Below, piece after piece: positions 1 to 11,847 of a DNA stretch of 64,000 nucleotides. The position numbers were made by a program, and so were the translations under genes. Every line of letters starts with the position of its first letter. The stretch's first letter is position 1. The DNA is from Lepidodermella squamata (taxonomy: Eukaryota; Gastrotricha): the NCBI GenBank assembly GCA_047495785.1, contig JBLDXI010000013.1, positions 2,294,001-2,358,000 on the forward strand, written 5' to 3'. The notes below the pieces were generated by a model. That model saw nothing but the letters and a program-made list of their open reading frames with translations, was not told the DNA's origin and ran no database searches.

Positions 1-102
1 TAACATTCATGAGGTAAATTTCAAAGAAAATGTCAGCAGGTGGATTTGTCCTAAATATCACGTTATATATGACTTATTTAGGTCAAATAACGAAGTACAA
101 AC

Positions 103-362
103 CATTGTCTGAAGCTCTCAGAACTTGGCCTCAGCACTAGAGCATCCGCAAGTTTTGTTCTAACAATGTTGTCCAAGAAGAATATGCTTCCCACTCCGAT
201 TCCAAAAACACAGAGACCGATAAATAACAGTAAATACAAGTACCAAGAAGTGGACAATTGGCTGTTGGGCGAGCCAAAACAGCCCATATCTGCAAAATGA
301 TAGCGAGAGATAATAAATTTCAATTCGAAATCCTCGAACCAACCTTTCATTTTCGTTTTCAT
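103..362 (-). CDS. CD36/scavenger receptor class B-like, first exon (partial)
   Basis: The first coding exon of a CD36-family receptor whose remainder lies left of the window. The 94-residue reading frame shows a cytoplasmic N-terminus, one long hydrophobic segment (LLLFIGLCVFGIGVGSIFF) and then the family motif LVLRPSSESFRQW, equivalent to the conserved LVLRPGSE-x-x-x-x-W just after the first membrane helix. A GT donor follows base 103 and splits the Trp codon (TG|G), so the frame after it is intronic. Family members bind lipoproteins, lipids or other ligands at the surface or in lysosomes (LIMP-2). Translation could start at 362 or at the internal Met before GCFGSPNSQ. The family call is fairly secure; the subfamily cannot be told from one exon. 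Confidence 0.72.
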
Positions 363-1402
363 GTCTCAGCTAAAGTAATGTCACCCTCATAATAAAGTTG
401 AGGCGACCTACTAAAACATAAACGTCCCTATCAGTCAGTAAACAAGACGGGTAAATAACACAATACTACTCCAAGAGCATAATCGAAGATAATTTTAAAA
501 TCTTAAAGCAACAAGCATGAAGGATGTCGATAGGTAAGTATGAGAAGTTACAAGATTGCAGCATACTTAATTAGTAAAGAAGTGTTGCTCCTCGCGATTC
601 AAGTAAACGCACTTGGGACTCAGAGAGGGCGGTACGGTATGCGAGCACCGAGTGAAAAGCAGTAACAGGCAATAGAAAACATGTTTGACAATGAAGAGTT
701 GTGATTCCTGACATTCAGAGTACTCCTTACTACCTAGGCGTTAGGACAACACTACAACCTGACAAAAGATCAACAAAAATCTCGGCTGTTTTTGTTCTCG
801 ATTTGAAAATGAATTTGTTATGAATTGTTGCCTTAAACAGCTTATATGACTATTAGCTAAATTTAAAAAGGTCTAATTAGGCTTCCTGGGCATAATAATA
901 AAAAATAGTCTTTTCACGCGACCTTGACGCCAATGATCAAAGTAACGGATTTGTTTTCGGGCCAATTTTTTTCTCTGTTGCAAAAGCCATCCAATTTAGG
1001 CCTGGCTGTGATCATCTGTGATCCGGCATCTGGGCTGTTCAATGTGGAATCTGAGTTTTCAAGTGACAAATATTCTCGCCTTTTCCATTTTTTTGGAGAG
1101 TGATGTTAAAAATAAGCTATCGCTGTTATCTCTGCGATTCCTTTCTCATTTCTCAATCAGCTATTTACCCTTCCACTTTTTCGCCATAAGTCAACTGTGA
1201 AAATCGAGTTACGTCTGCCGTCTGCAGTTATCCACCTTTGTCTATCGTCTACATTAAATCTGCATTGCACGACTAACAGAGCCGCTTTGACTGTATTTAG
1301 TGTGAATGAAATTGTTGATTAGGGATGCTGTCTTTTACGGATGCTTACTCTTTTGCTTCATGTTTGTGTAGGTTGTGATTTTTAGTTGATGAGGGTCGCC
1401 AA
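363..1402. other. intergenic / 5' flank of two divergent genes
   Basis: About 1 kb between the divergent CD36-like and RhoGEF genes. It presumably holds both promoters. At 517-533 a short ATG frame runs into a strong donor (GTAAGTATG), which could be an untranslated or alternative first exon of the RhoGEF, but splicing it to the exon at about 1386 gives a stop at once. A T-rich acceptor (TTTTTAG) ends at 1385. I see no further coding signal. Confidence 0.4.
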
Positions 1403-4400
1403 ATGAAGCCTGCTGCTCTTCCTGACGAGCGCTCTAGAGGTCATCGAGATCTGCTGGTGACTTCGGACGCTGGCTACTTCGGAATAACGATTAGTAACGA
1501 AAGTCCCGCTGTCGTTGACAACGTGAAACCAGGTAATTATCGGTTCTGTGACGGCATTCGTCCACTGTACACTTTTGTCTATTTAGGTGGACCTGCTGAT
1601 AATGCCGGTTTACGAAAAGGAGATAAAATTGTATTGGTGAACAGTATTGACGTGACTGGTCAAAGTCACAAGGCTGTTGTTGAGCTTATTAAATGTAATT
1701 TTGAAAATTCCTCCCCTCTCTATTGGATCTAAATTTTTGTTACTTCAGCACATTCCTCGGTGACTCTGCGGGTGGTCAGCACACTGGCACTAAGCTCAGA
1801 TGGCGTTTTTTCAGAAAAAGCTCCTGAAATTGCATCTATTCAAGTTCCTCCAGTTGCTCAGCCGCATCCCGGTTCGATCAAATCAACAGCTGCTCATTCT
1901 GATCATCCAGAGACAGAAGTAACTGACTCAGCAAGTACCGGTGGTTTGCTAAAGTCAGTCAAACGTTGGGGCACATTTCATGCACCAAGGTATGTATGAA
2001 TTAACACGTCAGTAGAAATCAGTCAATGGTCTTTATCTTATCTGGACATCGATAACTATACTGGAATTCGGTCACGTTTTTATTGACGACTTGCATTTGC
2101 TTTTCAGAAATGATGACAAAAAGCCGCCAAAGAACAAGGGGAAGAAAGATCAACAACGAAATAAGACTCAAGTAGTTGCCGACTTGATTTCGGCACCTGT
2201 TGCATTGGTAAATTTTCAAGAGGAAGCCTATCATACCAAGTTGGCTACCCTCCAGCAATACTACGAGCGGTTAAAATTGTCTAACTCCTCCGACCCTGCC
2301 CACGCGGCAATGCTTCGACAAATTGAAGAGCAAATTAAAATGCACATTCAACACAAAGCAAGCCCCGGTTTTGCTCACAACGGCAATTCTGCCTCGTCAT
2401 CAGCGCTCACTGCTAGCATTCAATCTGAGGACGAAAACCGGCATAGCACCATATCTCTACCCGATTCGGCCGAGGACAGTCATCTTGTTTTTGAATCGGT
2501 TTGAATATAAAAACTAGTAGCTTTTTACTCTTAATGATAGGCGTAATTTCAGATCGAGGGTGCCAGAAGAATGATTAAATCTCATCATGAATTTTCCGAC
2601 TCTGGCAGCGGTCTTGAGACCAGTGGCATCATTTCTTCTGGACAATTTCTCGGACCGGCGAAAGTTCGTGCCTCGGCTTCATTGAACGATTTAATGGAAG
2701 AGCCTAGTTCACTGAGTGAAGAGTCGCAAAAAGCCGACGATGATAAGCTAACGTTAGACGACAACTCTATTCGATCGTCTTCTTCTGGCGTAATTTGCGG
2801 TACTATTGATTCGTCGCAGCACTCTGGCATCGGGTCGCAAAAAGCTCCTTCGATGGCTGACAATTTGAACTCAAAAGCTCGCTTAAATGTCATGAATCGA
2901 ATCAAGGTTTGTTGTTGAGAATCTTGATTGATTGCTAATAATGGTGATTGAAATTGAACGCACTTAATAGGAAGGGTTTATGCGAAGGTTTTCTCTTCCG
3001 GTGGCAACGGTATTTCTTGCTTATAATTTTACGAGCTTTTTCTGAGTGGAGTGTAGCTTTTTCTAACTGAAACATTTGAGTTTACTAGACCTATCTAGCT
3101 ACCTTAGACTAGCGATTTGTTGCTTTTTTGTTTCTTCCTTTATTCCTTACGAATGTTGATTTACTGCATGAGCTTCGTAGAGATTTCAAGTGGATTCACG
3201 CTTTTTTCTATTTTTCAGAAGCGAAGTAATTCCAGTGACGATGTGCATCTGCGAAGCGGTGATCAGGAGAATCATTTCCATGAAAGAAATGACGCGTCCG
3301 ATTCGCATTCAGTGAACAATCAAGAGGAAGATTTGAATGGCTATCATTCAGAAGATGGCGCCAAGCCCGGTCCAAAGCCGGCCGATGAAACATTAGTCGG
3401 AGACGATGAATTTCTTAATAGCCTTATGAACCCAGAAAGCAACGCGCCTGCTGTGGAGGTTAATCGGCCGCCAAACCTGGCTATCATGAATTTTGACGAA
3501 GATCCGAGCGGTCCACAGCCTACTGCGAAATTCCCGACGATTATCGCTATGGAGAGTCCGAATGACCACGAAAATCCGGACATCTTACGCCATCAATCAA
3601 CTTCCAGTTTTGCGAGTCACTCGGCGTTTCAGGACGCCAGCAATTTATCGCGCCACCCAAGCCACTGTCTCATCGTCTTGCGGTTCATGTACTCGCGCGA
3701 CACGCAGTCATCGCTGCTTTTCTTCTTGATATCGAGCAAATATTTGGCGCCGAAAGGGCCGGATAATGGTCGTGAAAAAATGAGCTGGGCCACAGAACTA
3801 CATTCGACGTTCACGGCATTGAATTGCGTAAGTATCCATTTACTATCCTGTTGAACAAATTTTGATGAAACGCCTTAATTTTTAGCCCTGGCCGATTCCT
3901 GGAGTTCCGGATCCGTGTCGTCTTCAAGCTGAGCTGTGTTTCCGCAATGGAAATAGCCACCAACACGTCGACGATTTCTTAAGGCAAGCCCGGCTTGTTT
4001 GTGAACAGAAAATTAACCGAGAGCTCGAACAATTCCGAGAAAGCGTTCGCCAGGGTTTTGGCGACCATTACGGCGTGCATTTGCTGGATGAATCAAACAA
4101 TGTCGACAAAATTATGGACGAGCTGTGGATGAAGCCAATTGAACAACTTCGGTAATTTTATTGAGAAGCTTGCAATATTCAAAAAATAACTTGAACGAAA
4201 AATTAATCAAGACATACCAGCAGAATTTTATTCTTTGATCGGAAAAGGTAGTTTTAGACTTCTTTAATTAAACTGCACCAGTTTTATTATAATGCACAAG
4301 CATGACTACTAAATTGTTTGCTTTGTCACTGTAGCCGAAAAAATGCACAGATTTGACCGATTTTTTCTGTTATTGAACTTGTCTTCCGCGATTTTTCAGC

Positions 4401-7400
4401 CGAGATGAGGCAGAGAAGACTCGTGTTTTACTCTCCGCGATTTGCACGGTTTTCTCAATGTTCAAATGCCGGCCGTCTCTCTACGATCGCTGGGCGGTGA
4501 AGCTGTTCTGTGAGCCTACTCGGAAAATCAAAAAGCTCGAGTCGAAAAAGGCGCGGAACCACTCATGCACTGAGTTCATCTACTACAATTACCCGAACAG
4601 CTGTGCCTACTGCCAAAAAATCTTCTTCGGCCCTAACTGCCAGGCCATGCGTTGCGAGCAGTGCAGTCTCGATTTTCACGAGGCGTGTTTGGCTAATCTT
4701 ACGACGGAATGCGCGCGCAAGAAGCCGAGCAAGGGCATGCCGGCGACCGTCGGCCAGAAATCTGGCTCGAAACTGGCCGGGCAAATGCGCGACGCGCATC
4801 ATTCGACAATTATCGAACCTAGCGACCGGTCGGGTAGCCCCGAGAATGAACAGCCAATGTCGCCGACGATGATTTGGTCGAGCGGGCTCGAATCACTACT
4901 ATCTCCAAGTGATGAAGAGTTGGCCGAGGATGACCAGCAATTGGACCCTGCCACGTGCTATCACAGATCGCATCAACGCGAAATGACCGAACGCGAACAA
5001 CGACGGCAATGCGCTATTCACGGTAAAAATAATTGAATTTAAACAAATTAAGGTGGATTTTTTTAATTTTCTGTTTTTCTTTACCTAAGAATTATGGCGT
5101 GTTCAATTGTGTCATCTATACAAATTGCGGCTACTTCACGACAAAGTGCTACTGCGAGTGCAACAATTTAACGACCCTAACTGGTCCGAATCGATACGAC
5201 AATTATTCCCGAACCTGCCTCGGCTGATTCAGGAACATTCGAACTTGTATAAGATTTTGAAAGAGCGCCACAGTACACAGTGCCCTATCCAGACTATCGG
5301 CGATGTTTTGATGGATTTCGTTTCAAGCGATCGATATCGCGAGTTTGTCAACGTTGTCGCTGAATGCCTCGAGGCGCAGGCCGAGTTTGACAAATTGTGG
5401 CAGAAACTTCGGTCCGAAAAGCGATTCCTTGATTTTATCGGTGAAATCGAGCGAAATCCGTTGATGATTCGGCGGCGGAGGCAGGTCGAGGGGTTGAAAG
5501 TGGCCGAGATGCAATTGATCGCTAGGTATCACCTACTGATCGATGGCATTATAAAGCTGACAGAGGACGAGACTGAGCTGGCGAATCTTCGGGAGGCCAA
5601 AATCCGGTTCACTCAGCTGCCTGATGAAGTCAATACGCGAGTTGGCAAGGCGGAGAAGAGGCAACAAAAGCGCGAGCTCGAGGATAGCCTAGTAATTATG
5701 GACAACCGCCTCATCAAAGCTTTCCCGGTTAGAATTTATTACAAATTATTTCGAGGAAATTCTATGAATTGATAAATAAAAACAAGTATCTGTGCAATTA
5801 TTTCTTGAGAAATGGAGAAAAATTCCACAATTTTCGGATGAGGATTTTAAAATTTTTATTCTCTGTAATTGCTAAACTAACATAATTATCGCATTAAATC
5901 GAAAATAGACTAAATTAGTCAGCATTCAGCTCATTCTATCTTGGTTTAAACCAAAAATGGCAAACATTCGGGGGCAAATTTGCGTTAAAATTTGGAGGTG
6001 GAACCCCAATTTAGACCCTTGAAAAACCGATTTTTGCATATTTTGAGGAGGTTTCGAATTTCTTGAAATGAAGGATTTAATTGAACTTTCAATAACTGTC
6101 TTCTTTATGCTATTTTTATAATTTCAGTTTCTCGAGTCTCCGAAAACGACGTTGGGCGAGTTGATTCACTGTGGCGATTTGAGCTGGAAACTGCCTACCG
6201 TCACAGTCCCGGTTCGTGTATATCTCTTCGCCACCGGTATCGTGCTAATCTGCGGCAAACGAGGCGCGCGAATGGAACTCGATCTCCATAAATTCCAGCC
6301 GAACGCGCCCGATCGCCAGGAGAACACGGCGCCGAACCAGGGCGGCAGTGCGTTCTACCAGGCGCCGCCATCTCAGCTGCAAAAATTCCAAATGGCGCCC
6401 ATTGAATTCTGCCCTGTGATTGAAATCGGCCCGAAAACGGTGATCAACGGAACGCGCGAGGCGTCGTCGCGCGAACGCATCGACATTCAACCGCCGAAAT
6501 CTGAGACGAAACTCGGCGCGTACCTGCCCTACCGGTTTTGCTTCCTGGAATGCGGGCCGAAGGACGCCTATTCGCAATGGGAAGAATGGACGCATTATTT
6601 GAAGCAAATTCAAAACGGCCAGCCGATAACTAGGTTCAAACCAGCGCCGAAGCCCAGCCAACAATTGTCCCATTCTGGGTCAAATGTCAGCTCGGGCAGT
6701 GTTGGATCCGGGTCGACCAACCCTATTTCGCCGCAACCGATGACTTCAACGCTGAGTAGCAGCAATATCAGCTCGTTAGCCGCGACCAGCAGCGACACCC
6801 TAGCGCCACCAGGCGGGTCGGAAACGGTCGATTCAGCCGAGCCTCGCAACTCGACGCCATGTGAAGAACAGCCGGATGAGCTGGTCATAGCCGATCAGCC
6901 CCGTACGAGTGAAGTTTCGGTGACTGATAACGATGTGGTCGATGCTGAGCTGCCGGCTAATGATTCGTTTTTCGCGAGTGGCGACCGCCGCAGTTCGTCG
7001 TCGCCTATTATCAGAGCAGCTTCGCTACCGGTTGGGGGTTCGCCGCATCATCTCGCTAACACGTCGTTTCAATCGAATGCAACAGACCCGTTGCTAACCC
7101 AGGAATTCGTCAGTATGTTCGGCTTCCGCGATGCAAAGGAGATGCTTCAAGTTGGAAATTTCGTAAGTCCAAATTTTCATGTTTACTCTGAAAAATTTAG
7201 ATATAATCAAGTAAATTTTTGGTGGTCATTAATTTTTTGTTTTGAAGATTTTGGGCCTGTACATTTAATTTCGCTGGATTTGAATTCGGTTTTAGGTTGG
7301 CCGCAGAGATAAAATTTATTTATTTTAATTATAATTAATAATCGGTGTTTTTATTTTGGAATTTTCGCAAAAACACCGAATTTAAAGATCAAACCACCAA

Positions 7401-8308
7401 AATTAATGACCACCAAAAATTAATAGATATACTATATAACAGTGAAAAGTGAGTTTTTGCGTGAATTCGAAATTTACAAAAAGTATAATTCAAGAAATTC
7501 GAATGCAAAAATTCGCCAAACCTCAATTTTTCACTCATTTCAAATACGGGTTTCTTGTGGTTAATTAATCTCAATTTTTCGTGATTTTCTGTGTTTTTGT
7601 CGCATTTCAATGATTGGGTAGGTTGATAAATTTCGAAAATATTTTTAACACGGATATGAACTTATCAATTGTTGTGCCGACATCAAACTTGATTTAGCTT
7701 CCGGTGTCACAATATGCATGAGCAAATTTTTTATGCATGAAAATTCACGTGATATTTGTTCCGGTGATTTCAGTCGGTTAAGGTGTATTATGGGACCAGG
7801 GAAACGCCTGATTTTTTATATTGTTACGCCAATAAAAAGTCACATTCTTCAGTTTGGTTTCGGGTTTTGCATGGTTATTCAATATTTTTGTCCATTTTAG
7901 CTTTTGCATAAGCCTTTGCCGGCTCATTCGCCTCTCACACGGACCGCCTCGCCCAAGTTTTCTTTCCCAACCGTTGGTGCTCTGATGTCGCCGAAATCGC
8001 CGACGGAGCTTCACGAACACCTACTCTGCCTAACCCTCGAAATCAACAAACTCGCTTCATTGGCCGTTCAAAGCCAGAATACAAGTCATTACGGCACGCC
8101 GCCGACCAGCGGAAGTCGAGTCTCGTTTTCGGCCGGAACTTCGACCTCGCCGGGCGTCGAACGGCCGCCAGAATCGCCGGACCAGCTCGAACAATCGATC
8201 ACCGCCCTGCGACGCCGGCTCGAAATCGTCGTCCAAATGTCGTCAGCCCGGGCCTCGCGGTCGGCGACGACCACCGAAAACTCCGATACACCGCCGATTC
8301 CTCTTTGA
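1403..8308 (+). CDS. PDZ-RGSL-C1-DH-PH Rho guanine nucleotide exchange factor
   Basis: A RhoGEF of the PDZ-RhoGEF/LARG class (C. elegans RHGF-1 type) that would couple G-alpha-12/13 signals to Rho activation at the membrane. Eleven exons join in frame: 1403-1532, 1587-1694, 1749-1989, 2108-2498, 2553-2906, 3219-3827, 3886-4151, 4400-5022, 5090-5727, 6128-7162, 7901-8308, giving about 1600 residues. In order: PDZ (about 25-80, carboxylate loop YFGITI), a disordered Ser-rich region, RGS-like domain (about 550-700), C1 zinc finger (about 753-802, HSCTEF...CAYC...CEQCSLDFHEAC), DH (about 907-1120, somewhat divergent), PH (about 1121-1285), then a long Ser/Pro tail with a short helical segment near the C-terminus. 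A 5-codon upstream ORF overlaps the chosen ATG. Domain order is diagnostic; exact exon edges are by eye. Confidence 0.88.
7214..7421. repeat. inverted repeat in RhoGEF intron 10
   Basis: Arms 7214-7236 and 7399-7421 are perfect 23-bp reverse complements (core GGTGGTCATTAA). Between them is a second hairpin, CGGTGTTTTT at 7343-7352 with AAAAACACCG at 7369-7378. It lies in the 738-nt last intron, by far the longest of this gene, so a small fold-back insertion is likely. Confidence 0.6.
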
Positions 8309-9327
8309 TAGCCTTGTTTCTCCCGATATTTAATGGAAAAAATGCATATATAAGCGCAGAAATTGTCTTTTCACTTCACTTCAGTTGAACGCAAATTTGT
8401 GCAAGGATAGCCACAATTGTTTCTGCTTCAAGTCGCATGTCTTTTTTCTTCTTTTTGCTGCAGAATCAAATTTTCAGGCTTCCTGTGTTGAAAAAAGCAA
8501 TAATTTAAACACTGCTCCAAAATTGATAGCCTTTTTACTACGCTACGTTCCTTGCAAAGCCTGCCTTTCATCATCAAATTTCGTAAACTTATCCTCTTCG
8601 CCGTTTGGTTGTATAACTCTCTTGATGCAAGGTTGTCAGGAAATCAGGGTCATTTTCTTGTTTTTTTTGTACGCCATATTGACAAACTCCGGGATTTTTA
8701 ATAACAATTTCCAGCAAAATCTATGCAATAATTTTTTACTTATTCCGATACATAGAGAATAAAGTATTTTCTGGAAGCAAGAATCCCGCTGTTATTTTGC
8801 CATGGCCAACGGCACATTACCTGTTCAAGTGCTTTGATGTAGCCTTTTTGCGCGTTGTCCTGATCTGTCCTAATTAATATCTGCTATTCTTTTATTAAAA
8901 AATTCTGATCAATTTAATTCTATATACATTCGATAATTTTTCTCGCGTGTGATCGATCCGAAATTTGCATATTTGATGTGAAATCGAACTGCTATGATAC
9001 AAGTGCTATGGTTGTAAAGATGAAAATAACTACTACAACGACGATTTTTTTGCTGCAAGAACGAAATTAACCATTTAATTGACTTATATATTCAATTTAT
9101 TAAAAATTGATGCTTCAATATTATAATTAATGATGACATATGCATTTTTGTCACGAGTCTTGTTATAGTATGTTTCGAAAAGTCATTTCTTATTAAAAAT
9201 TCAAATTATTATAATATTCTATTATAACTATCAAGAACAATACGCCGTGTCATTGTCTAGTAAAATTTGAAATAATAAAAATCGATTCAAGTGCTACATG
9301 ATGAGGATCTTTTTCCGATAAAATTGT
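8309..9327. other. 3' UTR and intergenic spacer
   Basis: AT-rich sequence between the RhoGEF stop and the convergent dispanin-like gene. An open frame at 8385-8762 has no recognisable domain and skewed composition, so it is most likely 3' UTR or chance. The rest (8770-9300) shows only A/T runs. Confidence 0.45.
8758..8763 (+). terminator. candidate poly(A) signal of the RhoGEF gene
   Basis: AATAAA about 450 nt after the RhoGEF stop codon on the coding strand. Distance is plausible for a 3' UTR but no transcript evidence is available. Confidence 0.4.
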
Positions 9328-11089
9328 TCAACCCCAGTAGTCGTAGTTTCGGTACTGCTGGCCGGGTGGCAGCCCGTCGGCGAGGGTTGTGCAGAAGTTG
9401 CAGCTGACGCCCCACACAGCGAGGCCTATAATGAACACGAAACCGGTGAGCATAGCGGCGATAGCGAGGAAAATTGCTGCGCGGTAAGACGCGCGGGTGC
9501 CGTAGTTTTGGCACGCCAGCGCGACTGCGGGAATGGCGCATATCCAGCCTCCGCATATCAGGGAGGTGAGTGATAGCGGTATGGCGGCTGATCGTAAACA
9601 CTTGGTCTCATGGCCACCTGGTAGCAATACAACACGAAACGTCATAAATTTCTGAAAATCGAATTCTATAGCTGCTGTATATTAATATAGGTAAAAGTCA
9701 AAAAAGGGTTCACTAAAGGTTCACTAAAGGGTTCATCTTTTTCCGTTCGAACTCACAAGGAAACGCACTACCGCCAATTCTTGGTGTGATCTTTTTGCAC
9801 AAATTATGAACCATTACTTTGCAAAAAATGCAGCGATGATACATAATTATTAGCTCTTGTTCACACAAAGTTCAATCAGGATCAGGGTAAAATTCTATTT
9901 TCGACTTTAGTAGCTTGGGCTTATGTACCTTATTCCATATTCCCATTGTAACCAGTGTACAGACTCTTTAAACATTTCCCTCTTGCAATAATAGCAGGGA
10001 GGCTGAATGGCTACCACCGTCATAAGGCTACAATTCCATGTGGAACTTATTGAGAACATCTTTAAAACACGTACCTAAGCGTCCAATTGGACCATCCTTA
10101 AGAAAAAAATAGCTAAGATATTCAGTTATTGAAGATATTTTTCATGATTATAGAAGCTATCGAAAGCACAGTTTGATAGGAATAGATGATGGCTAGATAA
10201 AAATAAGTTTTCTATTTCGCATTCAAGTTTTATTCAGCTTCGTGCGGAATGTGTTGTTAGATACTGCACTACGGATATTCTAATGTTAAGGATGTCATTT
10301 TAGGGTGAAAGCTAAGTCAAATTTGTTATTGGCGATATTCAATCAATCGAAGTTATTCCCAGCCGCCTTAAACATGTAAGAAACATGTAAGAAGAAGACT
10401 GGCGCCTAGAAATTCCCGAATTGACTGCACAATGTCTGTCTATTAAGAGTTGTTTAATAATGGAAGGCTTAGGATCAAGACAATTTATTCATATCCCCGA
10501 AGCTGAATAGAAAATCCCTGAAAGTTTTTTCCCGGGTATTTTTAATCAATTGATCATCTGCGGAGTTGGAGCTTTGAAGCTATAAGGTTCCGATGTAGCT
10601 TTGATGGTCGCATGAGTCGCCTTGAAAATTTAATTTATCAACCCCGTCCACTGAATTCTTTTCTGAATTCTTTTACTCTTAGATGAAATTTTTTGATATT
10701 TTCTAACTGTACCGAAGATTTTCAAAAATAATAAGGAAGAGAGGAACATGACAGGTGAATAACTCGGAAGAATATTTGCGTGATAAATAATGAATGGCCG
10801 CGGTAATAAATTTTACTGGCCCCAATAGCCGTCAATGCGAATAAGAATTAATAGTTCAGGAATTCCGTCAATTTCTCTAACCTGGGATTGGCGAGGGTTC
10901 GTTGCAGCAGCAGTCACATGGATCGTCGTAGTAGTAGTCACGATGCCTCGGCACAGCATAAACAGCACGTCCTCTCGGGTAATACGGTGGCGCCATAGGA
11001 ATGTAAACTGGGACATTAGTGAGGATCGGCGGAACCGGATGTTCGGTGGAAACCACGATACCAGGCTGAGCCTGGATTGGCGAAAACAT
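9328..11089 (-). CDS. dispanin/IFITM (CD225)-like two-helix membrane protein
   Basis: Exons 10882-11089 and 9328-9617 join in phase 1 (CCA G|GT GGC) to give 165 residues. The N-terminal half is Pro/Tyr-rich (PPILTNVPVYIPMAPPYYPRG) and ends in a CDCCCN cluster. The C-terminal half has two hydrophobic segments separated by a short polar loop (residues about 82-100 and 113-138) with a Trp/Cys-containing first helix. A Pro-rich cytosolic region, juxtamembrane Cys, re-entrant or TM helix, polar loop and second TM match the dispanin/CD225 plan, whose members act in vesicle fusion and trafficking. The sequence match is by architecture rather than strict motif, so another tetraspan-half or shisa-like family is possible. 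The intron (9618-10881) is long for this region and holds no gene I can see. Confidence 0.5.
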
Positions 11090-11373
11090 TTTAGGCTCTC
11101 TTTTAGCTGTATGTTGCAGGAAAAAATTACGCGTTATATCCGGGTGAAGTAAGTAGCGACTTGTTTTGCGGCCAAAAACACGCATAGCGTATCTATTATA
11201 GCCGCAAAAACGTCGCGTCAACACGTCGTCCTTAGCGAATAAACAACACTTGGTTCAACAAAAAATGTCTGTTTATTTTTACAATATTATACCGCACATC
11301 GGTAGCTTTTTTTCGCAAATTTTTCATAAATAAAAGAGCGAATAAATAGTTTTCTCAAAAAATGAAATGTACT

Positions 11374-11847
11374 TCAATTTTTCCGCGGCAAGTTCTTGCT
11401 CGTTGACAGGCAATTTTTCACATTGATGTCATCATCGTCAAGTGATAAGCATTCGTCAAGCGTTCTGGAAAAATATCGAATATATAATAATTCAAGATCG
11501 AAATTTAAATTCAAAACGAACAATTTTAATTTTAGGAGATCAACAAGAGGCTCGTCGTCCAGCGAACTTATCGACGAGTTCGATGATCGCATCATCGACA
11601 ATGATGGGTAAAGGTAGTAGTAACATTGCGGTGGGGGTGACAGCTTCATAAGCGACGAGGCAGGGTGAGCCGAGGGTGGCAAGGGCGGTTTTTGAGGCGA
11701 AGGGGCCGTCGACCGTGGCAGTGATTCGTCTTCGTTGCTATTATTGTCGACATCTACCGACTCATTCCTCGAGACTAAAATGCTTTCGTAATAATGTGAC
11801 GAGCTCAAGTCGGCATTCTCCTTGTTTTCAGCCATCTTCCTAGCCAT
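11374..11847 (-). CDS. hypothetical low-complexity protein
   Basis: A 157-residue frame starting at an ATG in good context (AACCATGGC). It is Ser/Asn/Asp/Glu-rich with a Pro block (PSPQKPPLPPSAHP) and acidic C-terminal stretches (SLDDEPL, LSLDDDD). There is no signal peptide or membrane helix from this start and no family that I recognise. An AT-rich hydrophobic patch near the C-terminus could be an unspliced intron ending in TTTTTCCAG, but no donor in the right phase was found. It may be a real regulatory or disordered protein, or a chance frame. Confidence 0.35.
   Translation of the reverse strand: MARKMAENKENADLSSSHYYESILVSRNESVDVDNNSNEDESLPRSTAPSPQKPPLPPSAHPASSLMKLSPPPQCYYYLYPSLSMMRSSNSSISSLDDEPLVDLLKLKLFVLNLNFDLELLYIRYFSRTLDECLSLDDDDINVKNCLSTSKNLPRKN

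Noticed and set aside
517-533. Possible first exon with a strong donor (GTAAGTATG)
   Set aside because: Joining to the next visible acceptor at 1385 gives a stop at once; could be untranslated, but unsupported.
8385-8762. 125-residue open frame downstream of the RhoGEF
   Set aside because: No domain or signal, Phe/Asn/Leu-rich composition of non-coding A/T-rich DNA, directly followed by a poly(A) signal; treated as 3' UTR.
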